A stretch of 23,759 bases of DNA. It comes from Gemmatimonadota bacterium. GTDB taxonomy: Bacteria; Gemmatimonadota; Gemmatimonadetes; Palauibacterales; Palauibacteraceae. The stretch's first letter is position 1. Every line of letters begins with the position of its first letter. Shown piece by piece: positions 16,255 to 23,257 of the stretch. Position numbers and translations under genes: made by a program. The stretch covers positions 1 to 23,759 of the forward strand of contig JAENXO010000004.1 in NCBI GenBank assembly GCA_016649455.1, written 5' to 3'. Under the pieces are notes generated by a model. It saw only the letters and a list, made by a program, of their open reading frames with translations, did not search any database and was not told where the DNA came from.

Positions 16255-16895
16255 CCCGCAGGCGAATCGAAGCCGGGATCGGGCGAGCCGTCGGTCTGGT
16301 GGGCGCAAGCGTGCTGCTTGCCGGCTGCCTGTCCCCCAAGCAGGATCCGACGCGGTTCTATGTGCTGTCTACCTCCGATGCCTCACGGGTGGACGAGGCT
16401 TGGGACGGTAGGCCGGGATCGATCGATGTCGGCGTCGGACCGTTCACGATGCCCGGGTACCTCGATCGACCTCAGTTCGTCCGTCGCGTTGGCCCGAACG
16501 AGGTCGTGCCGGTGGAGGCGGCACGCTGGGCCGAAACGCTCAGCGAGGGATTCGAACGTGTCCTGGCCGAAGACCTGGACGCGCTGCTGCCGATGGCGCG
16601 GGTGCACGCCCATCCATGGCGCTCGAGCACCCGCGCCCAGTGGATCATCTCCGGCTACGTAACGAAGTTCGAAACTGACGAATCCGGGGAGGCGGTGCTG
16701 GATGTGACCTGGCGGGTTCTCGGACCGGATCGGACACCGACGAAGGTCGGAGCCCGTTCCGTGCTGCGTTCGCAGGGGACGGGCCAGTCCGTCGACGCCG
16801 AAGTGGCGACAATGAGCGACGTGCTCAATCGCTTCGCGGTCATGCTCGCGGATACGCTGCAGACTCTCAAGCCGGCCGAGCAGCACGACCGTTGA
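16251..16895 (+). CDS. ABC-type transport auxiliary lipoprotein (PqiC-like)
   Basis: The 214-aa product has a lipoprotein signal with VLLAGC, placing the lipidated cysteine at residue 26. The mature protein starts with PTRFYVLS, the usual opening of the PqiC/DUF330 auxiliary family, followed by a beta-rich core (IDVGVGPFTMPGYLDRPQFV) and helical C-terminus (EVATMSDVLNRFAVMLADTL). These lipoproteins act at the outer-membrane end of MCE systems. A perfect AGGAGG precedes the ATG by seven bases, and the ATG overlaps the MCE stop (ATGA). This is the last gene of the operon, before the hairpin at 16901-16930. It replaces a soluble MlaC, which is not present here. Confidence 0.88.
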   Translation: MTRRRIEAGIGRAVGLVGASVLLAGCLSPKQDPTRFYVLSTSDASRVDEAWDGRPGSIDVGVGPFTMPGYLDRPQFVRRVGPNEVVPVEAARWAETLSEGFERVLAEDLDALLPMARVHAHPWRSSTRAQWIISGYVTKFETDESGEAVLDVTWRVLGPDRTPTKVGARSVLRSQGTGQSVDAEVATMSDVLNRFAVMLADTLQTLKPAEQHDR

Positions 16896-16900
16896 GCCGG

Positions 16901-16930
16901 GTCTCAGCCTCCGGCGGAGGGGGCTGAGAC
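16901..16930. terminator. Strong bidirectional hairpin ending the mla operon
   Basis: GTCTCAGCC (16901-16909) and GGCTGAGAC (16922-16930) are exact complements; one G-U and two G-C pairs extend the stem to 12 bp with a 6-nt loop. It begins six bases after the PqiC-like stop and includes the TGA of the convergent minus gene (16904-16906). No U-tract follows on either side. Confidence 0.6.
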
Positions 16931-17380
16931 TGTTGAGCAGCGGGCCGGGACTACCGGCCCGCCCCCGGCGGCCCGTGGGGCGAAGATCGCTTCGCACGCG
17001 GTCTGCCAGTCGATCCGGGTGACGCGACATTCCCCCCCGTCGTATTCGAGCAGAGTTCCGGGCTCGAGCCGCCAATCCATCGTCTCCCCTGAATCGTCGA
17101 TCACGAATATCACCCAGGCGTCGAGCTTCTCGCGCCGGGTCTCGAGGAGACGGAAGCTCCGGTCGCTGCGCTTGCCGTACAGGGTGAGTTGCTCGGGTCC
17201 GATATCGACCGCCAGCGGGTCGTTGCGGGACAACAGCTCGCTGATGATCCCGCCGCATCCGGCCGTGGCCCATAACCCGTGCACGTCCGGTTCGCGCGTC
17301 AGTCCATACATCAGGTACGCCCCGATTCCGACTCCGACGACCAGAAGGACAAGCAGCTTCCTGCTCTGAGACCAGTCCAC
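16904..17380 (-). CDS. Membrane-anchored protein of unknown function
   Basis: The 158-aa product starts at a GTG (VDWSQSRKLL) five bases after AGGAAGG, a better site than the ATG at 17446, which would add 22 residues. One transmembrane helix (about 8-27) is followed by a soluble domain with GLWATAGCGG, RLLETRREKLDAWVIFVIDD and CRVTRIDWQTACEAIF, probably periplasmic. Three cysteines in the domain could pair. I do not recognise the family. The C-terminus (about 140-158) is low-complexity, rich in Gly, Pro, Ala and Ser, and overlaps the shared terminator hairpin. Confidence 0.7.
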   Translation of the reverse strand: MDWSQSRKLLVLLVVGVGIGAYLMYGLTREPDVHGLWATAGCGGIISELLSRNDPLAVDIGPEQLTLYGKRSDRSFRLLETRREKLDAWVIFVIDDSGETMDWRLEPGTLLEYDGGECRVTRIDWQTACEAIFAPRAAGGGPVVPARCSTVSAPSAGG

Positions 17381-17580
17381 GCGAACCTTCCTCGTTGCAG
17401 AGTCCGAATGCCCGGCCGTGCGCCGGGAGTGGATCGACGAGATCATACCCGGATGGCGCCACGAGTGCCGCCGCCACGTGCGCCAACAGCGGAAGGGTGA
17501 CAGATTCCAGCCCGGCGACCCGGCCCGGTCGTCGTTCCGAGTTTGCCCGCGATACTCACAGGTTCAGCAAGGAGCAGCAG

Positions 17581-18177
17581 GTGAAACGCCTCATCCAATC
17601 TTCCATCTTCCTGGCGGCCATGATTCTGGTTACCGCCAGCCCGGGTCATGCACAGCGGGCCAAGACACTTATCGGAGCGATCGGCGGCGCGACGACCAGC
17701 GACATCTGCTGCACGATCAACACGTCGTCTCGCTGGGGTGGCACGGCAGGGCTGTTCGCCGCGTTCCGGGCATCCCGGCAGACCGTCGTCTCCCTCGAGG
17801 CGCTGTGGACGCAGAAGGGTGGCAGCCCGGTCCGCCTGGACTACCTGGAGATTCCGCTGACCTTCGGAGCGTCGATGCCGACCGGCAACGGAAACTGGCG
17901 CGCAAGATTCTACACGGGAATCGGAATCGGATTCAAGCTGAGTTGCAATTCCACCGACTCCTTCGGCTCGATCAACTTCGACTGCGACAACGCGAACAGC
18001 ACCGAGTGGTCATGGCCGTTCGGACTCCTGCTCGCGCACGTCAACCCGAACGGGAGCATTTTCGGGTTCGACATACGGTACAATTACGGTCTGTCGGACA
18101 CGTTCAAGAACTTGAATTCTTCGCACAATCGAACGTGGTACTTCCGACTCATGTACGGAATGCCGGTCGGCAACTGA
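17581..18177 (+). CDS. Outer-membrane beta-barrel protein
   Basis: The 198-aa product opens with a signal peptide (MKRLIQSSIFLAAMILVTAS, cleavage likely after GHA). The mature part has alternating amphipathic strands with aromatic girdles (LDYLEIPLTFGASMP, RARFYTGIGIGFKL, IFGFDIRYNYGLSDTF) and a C-terminus of RTWYFRLMYGMPVGN. This is typical of eight-stranded PorT/OmpA-like barrels of the outer-membrane-protein beta-barrel group. Its role is unknown. The GTG start lies six bases after AAGGAG. The CCT-type pairs (C-C at about 41-42; C at 122 and 134) might form loop disulfides. A hairpin follows at 18202-18224. Confidence 0.8.
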   Translation: MKRLIQSSIFLAAMILVTASPGHAQRAKTLIGAIGGATTSDICCTINTSSRWGGTAGLFAAFRASRQTVVSLEALWTQKGGSPVRLDYLEIPLTFGASMPTGNGNWRARFYTGIGIGFKLSCNSTDSFGSINFDCDNANSTEWSWPFGLLLAHVNPNGSIFGFDIRYNYGLSDTFKNLNSSHNRTWYFRLMYGMPVGN

Positions 18178-18201
18178 TGCTGCTGGGCGGATGAGATCGG
18201 G

Positions 18202-18224
18202 GCCCGCGACCGAGATTCGCGGGC
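18202..18224 (+). terminator. Hairpin after the beta-barrel gene
   Basis: GCCCGCGA (18202-18209) and its complement TCGCGGGC (18217-18224) form an 8-bp stem with a 7-nt loop, 24 bp beyond the stop. Only TT follows, so termination is plausible but not certain. Confidence 0.5.
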
Positions 18225-18261
18225 TTCCGGTCCACCCGGTATGTTTCAGGGGTCTCCGGCG

Positions 18262-18276
18262 CCTGCCGGGGGCAGG
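18262..18276 (+). repeat. Small leader hairpin before the 78-aa membrane protein
   Basis: CCTGCC (18262-18267) and GGCAGG (18271-18276) pair across a 3-nt loop, 27 bp upstream of the GTG at 18304. It may shape the leader; nothing more can be said. Confidence 0.35.
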
Positions 18277-18303
18277 TCTGTCGTCGCTGCAAAGGAGGTG
18301 CCT

Positions 18304-18540
18304 GTGCTGTCGCTCATCGGGCTCCCCATCATCGTCGCCGCGTGGGCGCTTCCCGCGTTGTTTCTGCTCACCGTCGGCGGACTGATCGGTTTCGTCGTCG
18401 GCCGTCCGGTGTTCCATCTCTGGGCACGGGGATTCGACGTGGTCGTCGGATATGCCGCCCGCGTCGCGATGCGGTTGGCGGAGGGCCTCGCCACTCATTC
18501 GTATGACTACGCGGTTCGTCGCGTCGGTCGGGATCACTGA
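18304..18540 (+). CDS. Small membrane protein (78 aa), unrecognised
   Basis: A GTG start lies five bases after a perfect AAAGGAGG Shine-Dalgarno. The product (MLSLIGLPIIVAAWALPALF and onward) has a hydrophobic N-terminal half with two helices (about 4-20 and 21-38) and an amphipathic C-terminal half (FDVVVGYAARVAMRLAEGLA) ending in charged residues. No family is recognised. It stands alone between the beta-barrel gene and the lipoprotein gene on the same strand. Confidence 0.6.
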   Translation: MLSLIGLPIIVAAWALPALFLLTVGGLIGFVVGRPVFHLWARGFDVVVGYAARVAMRLAEGLATHSYDYAVRRVGRDH

Positions 18541-18625
18541 CGAAGTACCCGACACGCCGGACCCCGGGACGTTCGAGCATGCGGACGGTTGCGCCAGGTC
18601 GCGCCGCATGCGAGCGTTCTGCCCC

Positions 18626-19663
18626 ATGAGACTCAACGATTCCCGGAACAGCCGGTCCACGGATCTCGCGCCAGTACACCGCCTGAAGGCGCTGGCCGCG
18701 CTCGCCACGCTCGTCCTGTTCGTCGGACTCTTCCCGACTGCCTGCGACGAGGACAATCCCCCGCTGCTCGGAGTCGGAGGCGGCGGAGGGAACGGATCCC
18801 AGGATTCGCTCATCTCGGCATTCGACATCCTGAGCGGAGACGAACAGACCGGCAGCACGCTCGAGACGTTTCGCGAGCCTCTGCGAATTCTCGCCACCAA
18901 CGGGCGCGGGTTCGGAGTGCCGGCTGTGGCGGTGCGCTGGGAACTGACTCGCGGAGTCGCGACGTTGTCCGCCACCTCCGACCTGACCGACTCGACGGGC
19001 GTATCCGAGATTCTCGTTACGGCAGGCCCTGTCCTCGGGCCCATCGAGGTCCAGGCCTACCTCGACGGCTCATCCGTGTACGGTTCGATATTCGACCTGC
19101 TGGTGACCGCGGTACAGATCCAGATCCTCTCGGACCGGTTCGTCGGGCCGCTGGGCAGTGACACGGTCGACGTGGTGGCCGGAGACACTGTCGAGTGGCT
19201 CAACCGGGACGTGCAGAGCCACATGCTCCGTTCGGTGGAGATTCCCGACGGCGGCGCAGTGATCCGCAGTGACACGCTGCGAAACAGTGATCGCTACCGG
19301 TTCGTGCCGAACGGACCCGGGACGTGGGTATACGAGGACCAGATCAACTCCAGCGTCACGGCACCGCGAGGAGTCATTCGAGTGGCGGGTCGCCAGGAGG
19401 TTGGAAGCCTGGCGGTCGAGCTCGTTCTCGCGGCCGGCAATCCGCCCGCTCGCGCGGTGTCGGTCACCGTCGACGGCGGGCTGTTCGCCTCATCTATCCG
19501 GCCCGGCGAGACCGTCGTGTTTCCGGCCGTATCGGCCATTCCTCACGTCGTCCGGCTGCGTGATGTGCCGCTCAACTGCGTCGTGGCGGGTGACAACCCC
19601 CGCAGTGTCACCGTTGTCGCGTCGGAGACGGTGCATACGAGTTTCGAGTTGGGCTGCGAATAG
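18626..19663 (+). CDS. Probable lipoprotein with Ig-like and degenerate cupredoxin domains
   Basis: The 345-aa product has a hydrophobic signal (about 22-37) ending in FPTAC, an imperfect lipobox (Pro at -3), with C40 as likely lipid site. Next come a Gly-rich linker, an Ig-like domain (about 60-155; DSTGVSEILVTAGPVLGPIE) and a cupredoxin-like domain (about 165-250; DTVDVVAGDTVEWLNRDVQS, then H, and GPGTWVYEDQ). In copper-binding members a Cys and His follow the GxYxY strand; here they are absent, so the copper site looks lost. A C-terminal beta domain with two cysteines (LNCVVAGD and LGCE) closes it. The start is uncertain: ATGs at 18608 and 18626 are in frame, neither with a strong Shine-Dalgarno. 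It is convergent with glnS, six bases apart. Confidence 0.75.
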   Translation: MRLNDSRNSRSTDLAPVHRLKALAALATLVLFVGLFPTACDEDNPPLLGVGGGGGNGSQDSLISAFDILSGDEQTGSTLETFREPLRILATNGRGFGVPAVAVRWELTRGVATLSATSDLTDSTGVSEILVTAGPVLGPIEVQAYLDGSSVYGSIFDLLVTAVQIQILSDRFVGPLGSDTVDVVAGDTVEWLNRDVQSHMLRSVEIPDGGAVIRSDTLRNSDRYRFVPNGPGTWVYEDQINSSVTAPRGVIRVAGRQEVGSLAVELVLAAGNPPARAVSVTVDGGLFASSIRPGETVVFPAVSAIPHVVRLRDVPLNCVVAGDNPRSVTVVASETVHTSFELGCE

Positions 19664-19669
19664 CCGCCG

Positions 19670-21394
19670 TCAGCCGCGTCCCCGGGCGGCGATCTTCGCC
19701 CAGCTGTCTCGCAGCGCCACCGTCCGGTTGAACACCAGGGAACCCGGGGCCGAGTCGACCGGGTCGCTGATGAAGTAGCCCAGCCGCTCGAACTGATAGC
19801 GGGTCCCGGGCGGATCATCCGCCACGGCCGGCTCGACCAAGGCCGGATTCACGATCACCAGCGATTCCGGGTTGAGGTTCGCCGTGAAGTCCTGGCCTTC
19901 TTCGAGATCGGCCTCGGGGTCCGGCACGGAGAACAGCCGGTCGTACAGGCGGACCTCCGCCGGCAGGGCGTGCGGCGCCGACACCCAGTGAATCGTACCG
20001 CGCACCTTCCTGCCGTCTGCCGGGTTAGCACCCATAGTTTCGGGGTCGTGAGAGCAGCGGAGTTCCAGGACCTCGCCCGTCTCAGGATCCTTAACGACCT
20101 CGTCACACCGGATCACGTACGCATGCCTGAGCCGGACTTCGCTTCCGGGCGCTAGCCGGTGAAACTTGCGTGGCGGGTCCTCCATGAAATCAGACCGCTC
20201 GACCCACAGCTCCCGCGAGAACGGCATCGGGCGGCTGCCTTCCTTGTCCACGTCCCGCGGGAAGGACGGAGCGTCGATCCACTCGACGCGGTCTTCCGGG
20301 TAGTCCGTGATCACGACCTTGAGCAGATCGAGAACCGCCAGGCGTCGAGGCGCCCGCCAGTTGAGATCGTCCCGGATCGCATAATCGAACTTCGCGATGT
20401 CGATCCGGCTGTTCACGTCGGCCACACCGACCATGTCGCACAGCGCCCGAACCGCTTCGGGCGTCACGCCCCTCCGGCGGATTCCCGCGATCGTCGGCAT
20501 GCGCGGGTCGTCCCAGCCGGCGACGTGCCCTTCGTTCACCAGCCGGATCAGCTTCCGCTTGCTGAGGATCGTGTAGTCGAGCTCCAGCCTCGCGAACTCG
20601 GTCTGCTCCGTCCGCGGTGGTTCGATGCCCACCGCGTCGAGCACCCAGTCGTAAATCTCGCGGTTGTTGCGGAATTCGAGCGTGCAGAAGGAATGCGTGA
20701 TGTCCTCGATCGCGTCCTCGAGACAATGGGCGTAGTCGTACATCGGATACACGCACCAATCGTCGCCCCGCCGATAGTGCGACGAGTGACGGATGCGCAG
20801 CAGCAGCGGGTCGCGCATGACCATGTTGGGGTCGGCCAGGTCGATCTTCGCCCGCAGCACGTGTGCCCCGTTGGGGAACTCGCCGGCCTTCATGCGGCGC
20901 AGAAGGTCCAGGTTCTCATCGGGCGTCCGATCCCGGTACGGGCCCGGTCGGCCCGGCTCGTTCACGGTGCCGCGCAGCTCCCGGATCTCCGCCTCGCTGG
21001 ACGAGTCCACGTAGGCCCTCCCGTCGCGAACCAGCTGCTCGGCCCAGTCGTAGAACTGCTCGAAGTAGTCCGAGGCGAAGTAGAGGCGATCCTCCCAGTC
21101 GAACCCGAGCCAGCGGATGTCCGTCTGCATGGAATCGACGAATTCCTGGGTGGCAGTGTCCGGATTCGTGTCGTCGTACCGGAGATTGCACGTCCCCCCG
21201 TATTCCTCCGCGACGCCGAAGTTCAGGCAGATCGACTTGGCGTGACCGATGTGCAGGTAGCCATTGGGCTCCGGCGGAAACCGCGTGGCCACCCGGCCGC
21301 CGTACTTGCCGGTGCGGATATCCGTCTCGATCTTGGTGCGCAGGAAGTCTCTCGACTCCGGTCTCGCCCTGTCGTTCGCGGGAATTTCGGACAT
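19670..21394 (-). CDS. glnS: Glutaminyl-tRNA synthetase
   Basis: GlnRS charges tRNA-Gln with glutamine in the cytosol. The 574-aa product has the class I HIGH motif in PPEPNGYLHIGHAKSI (H48-H51), the KMSKS-equivalent ILSKRK at 276-281, the WCVYPMYDYAHCLEDAIEDI stretch of the GlnRS/GluRS fold with the GlnRS-specific spacing, and the two C-terminal beta-barrel anticodon-binding domains (about 330-560; RLGYFISD near the end). Length matches E. coli GlnRS (about 554 aa). The start at 21394 (MSEIPANDRARPESRDF) is preferred because an upstream ATG at 21508 adds 38 unconserved residues; GGAGAG lies ten bases upstream. It shows that this organism charges tRNA-Gln directly, at least in part. Confidence 0.97.
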   Translation of the reverse strand: MSEIPANDRARPESRDFLRTKIETDIRTGKYGGRVATRFPPEPNGYLHIGHAKSICLNFGVAEEYGGTCNLRYDDTNPDTATQEFVDSMQTDIRWLGFDWEDRLYFASDYFEQFYDWAEQLVRDGRAYVDSSSEAEIRELRGTVNEPGRPGPYRDRTPDENLDLLRRMKAGEFPNGAHVLRAKIDLADPNMVMRDPLLLRIRHSSHYRRGDDWCVYPMYDYAHCLEDAIEDITHSFCTLEFRNNREIYDWVLDAVGIEPPRTEQTEFARLELDYTILSKRKLIRLVNEGHVAGWDDPRMPTIAGIRRRGVTPEAVRALCDMVGVADVNSRIDIAKFDYAIRDDLNWRAPRRLAVLDLLKVVITDYPEDRVEWIDAPSFPRDVDKEGSRPMPFSRELWVERSDFMEDPPRKFHRLAPGSEVRLRHAYVIRCDEVVKDPETGEVLELRCSHDPETMGANPADGRKVRGTIHWVSAPHALPAEVRLYDRLFSVPDPEADLEEGQDFTANLNPESLVIVNPALVEPAVADDPPGTRYQFERLGYFISDPVDSAPGSLVFNRTVALRDSWAKIAARGRG

Positions 21395-21553
21395 GAGCGC
21401 CAGTCTCTCCATTCGAGTGAGGAAGGGCGGCGGAATCCCACCGCGCTCGATCCTCGTATGCTGTTTCGTCGACCGCACAAGGTGGCCCGAACGAACCGCC
21501 GTTGCCAAGTCCCGCGGCTGGCGGTCTGTCGGGAGCCTGTTTATGGTCGGGTC

Positions 21554-21580
21554 CCGATCGGGTCACGTGGACACGTGTCG
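21554..21580. promoter_or_regulatory. Cluster of three palindromes upstream of the hydrolase gene
   Basis: CCCGATCGGG (21554-21563), CACGTG (21565-21570) and GACACGTGTC (21571-21580) are each perfect palindromes, packed end to end. They lie 26-52 bp upstream of the ATG at 21606, in the 211-bp gap between divergent glnS and the hydrolase gene. Protein-binding sites are plausible; no cognate regulator is visible in the window. Confidence 0.4.
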
Positions 21581-21605
21581 GGAGTCACTCAGCAGGAGCC
21601 GGTCG

Positions 21606-22496
21606 ATGCACAGCAGTTTGAAGAACGGACGGACAGGGTTGGCCGCGTTGGCAGCTGTACTGATGGCGGTGTTCGGGCTGGGGTGCGGTGGATCGGCCGA
21701 GTCCCACGAGTCAGGGGCGGACAACTTCGCGGCTGGCGCTGAGGTCGCGCCGCCGGCGCAGCAGGAATCAAACCTGCCCGCGGCGATCCTCGGCCAGGCC
21801 GGCGCTCCCAGGGGCGAAGCGGTCCATTACGTGCCTGACGACCCTTCTACGACTGGATATCTCGTGGTTCCGGAGGGCGAGGGGCCGTTCCCCGCCGTCA
21901 TCCTGATCCACGAGTGGAATGGCCTGGTGGATCGAGTCCGCCAGGTGGCCGATGCCCTGGCGGATGAAGGATACGTCGCGCTGGCCGCCGACATGTACGG
22001 TGGCCGCACCGGGAGCAACCGGGACGAGAACGTCGCGTTTATGGAAGAGGCGCAGGGCGATCCCGCCCGGATGATTGCGAACCTGGACGCGGCCGCCCGA
22101 TCGGTGCGCGAGCGGCCGGATGTCACGGGCAAGGTCGCGACGATGGGTTGGTGCTTCGGTGGCGGAGTGGCCCTGAGCTATGCCATCGGCGGCGAGAATC
22201 ACGACGGGACCGCCATCTTCTACGGTCGCCTGGTGGAGGATCCGCAGCTGCTGTCGAGCCTCGATCACCCGATCTACGGGACGTTCGCGGAGATGGACAG
22301 CGGGATCCCGCCCGAGCAGGTCGAGCGGTTCGCGGGTGCCCTGCGCGCTGCGGGAATCGAGAACGACATCCATATTTACGACGACGTGCAGCACGGATTC
22401 TGGCTGTGGGTCGATCGGGATCCCGAGGGGGCCAGCGGCCCGGCGCTGGATGCATGGAACCGACTGAAATCGTACCTGAAGCGCGTCGTGGGCTGA
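21606..22496 (+). CDS. Dienelactone hydrolase family lipoprotein
   Basis: The 296-aa product has a lipoprotein signal with FGLGC (C27) and an alpha/beta hydrolase domain of the dienelactone hydrolase type from about 75 to the end. Conserved points are IHEWNGL at 101-107 (E103 as in DLH Glu36), the nucleophile C183 in MGWCFGGG, FAEMDSGIPP at 227-236 (D231 or E229 as the acid), and H263 in DVQHGFW. Members hydrolyse lactones or esters. A predicted lipid-anchored, exported copy is unusual against the mostly cytosolic catabolic enzymes, and no aromatic degradation genes surround it. An AGGAG lies seven bases before the ATG; an upstream in-frame ATG at 21264 overlaps glnS antisense and is not supported. 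Confidence 0.9.
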   Translation: MHSSLKNGRTGLAALAAVLMAVFGLGCGGSAESHESGADNFAAGAEVAPPAQQESNLPAAILGQAGAPRGEAVHYVPDDPSTTGYLVVPEGEGPFPAVILIHEWNGLVDRVRQVADALADEGYVALAADMYGGRTGSNRDENVAFMEEAQGDPARMIANLDAAARSVRERPDVTGKVATMGWCFGGGVALSYAIGGENHDGTAIFYGRLVEDPQLLSSLDHPIYGTFAEMDSGIPPEQVERFAGALRAAGIENDIHIYDDVQHGFWLWVDRDPEGASGPALDAWNRLKSYLKRVVG

Positions 22497-22520
22497 CGCG
22501 CCTGAACGAGAGGCTAAACG

Positions 22521-23147
22521 ATGGAAAGTTCAGCACGCCCCAGGAAGGAAGCGTCCGGCAAGAGCAAGTGGCTCTGGTGGCTTCTCACCGGCCTGGCGCT
22601 CGGGATCCTGGGAACGATCTTCCTTCCCGACCTGGTAAGGCCGTACCTGCCCGAAATGATGCGGGGCGAGAATGTCGAGATCTCAGGCATCGTGGAGGCC
22701 AAGTCCCGCGAGGCGGATCGGCTCCTGCTGACGATCGCCGGAAGCTCCGGGGCGGTGCTCGTCACCTATACGCACCAGATCCCGGAGATGGATCTGCTCA
22801 TCGAACCGGGTGACAGCGTGGTTCTCGCCGTCCGGGAGTATGCTCCGTTCGTCGAGGATCCTGCGGTGCGGCGAGTACAGAAGGCGAGCAGCACGATTCA
22901 GCGACGCCCTGCCCCGGCCGTGGTAGGGCAGGAGAACGAGGCGGCTGCGATTCAGCGCCGGCAGAAGGAATCCGTGGGTGAAGTGATGGAGCTGGAGCCG
23001 ATCGGGGACGAGCGGGATGAGGAATTCCTCCGCGAGATCGGCCCGGGGGATTCCGTCGCTGCGGCCGTCGAGGGCGAGGCCGTTCCCACCGATGACCAGC
23101 CGGCGGATACGCAGACGCCAGAGCAGCAGCAGGAGCCTCAGGAATAA
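22521..23147 (+). CDS. Membrane-anchored protein with a small beta domain and acidic tail
   Basis: The 208-aa product has one N-terminal transmembrane helix (about 17-36; KWLWWLLTGLALGILGTIFL). Next comes a beta-rich segment (about 50-105; ENVEISGIVEAKSREADRLL and VLAVREYAPFVED) that could be an OB-like fold, then a Gln/Arg-rich stretch and an acidic, Gln-rich C-terminal tail that looks disordered. I do not recognise the family. GAGAGG lies seven bases before the ATG, which is 24 bases after the hydrolase stop, so the two form an operon. An exported hydrolase with an anchored partner is a reasonable guess, nothing more. Confidence 0.72.
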   Translation: MESSARPRKEASGKSKWLWWLLTGLALGILGTIFLPDLVRPYLPEMMRGENVEISGIVEAKSREADRLLLTIAGSSGAVLVTYTHQIPEMDLLIEPGDSVVLAVREYAPFVEDPAVRRVQKASSTIQRRPAPAVVGQENEAAAIQRRQKESVGEVMELEPIGDERDEEFLREIGPGDSVAAAVEGEAVPTDDQPADTQTPEQQQEPQE

Positions 23148-23162
23148 GACTTCAGGGATGAC

Positions 23163-23191
23163 TTGACTGAGATGGGCGGAGGTCGAATGTT
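23163..23191 (+). promoter_or_regulatory. Promoter-like hexamers before the surface-repeat gene
   Basis: TTGACT (23163-23168) matches the sigma-70 -35 at five of six positions and is followed after 17 bases by AATGTT (23186-23191), a weak -10. A small inverted repeat (AGGTCG at 23180-23185, CGACCT at 23193-23198) overlaps the -10 and could be an operator or a hairpin ending the upstream operon. Confidence 0.35.
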
Positions 23192-23257
23192 GCGACCTAA
23201 CGCAGGATTACCCGGCTAGCCGATAGCGTCGAACCCACCTTGATGACGGAGGGTGCC

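Noticed and set aside
19663..19691. Weak 6-bp stem between the convergent cupredoxin lipoprotein and glnS genes
   Set aside because: GCCGCC/GGCGGC with a 16-nt loop is too weak in GC-rich DNA to call a terminator.
20159..21742. Plus-strand frame of over 500 codons opposite glnS
   Set aside because: It is antisense to an intact glutaminyl-tRNA synthetase and shows no recognisable domain, signal peptide or ribosome site.
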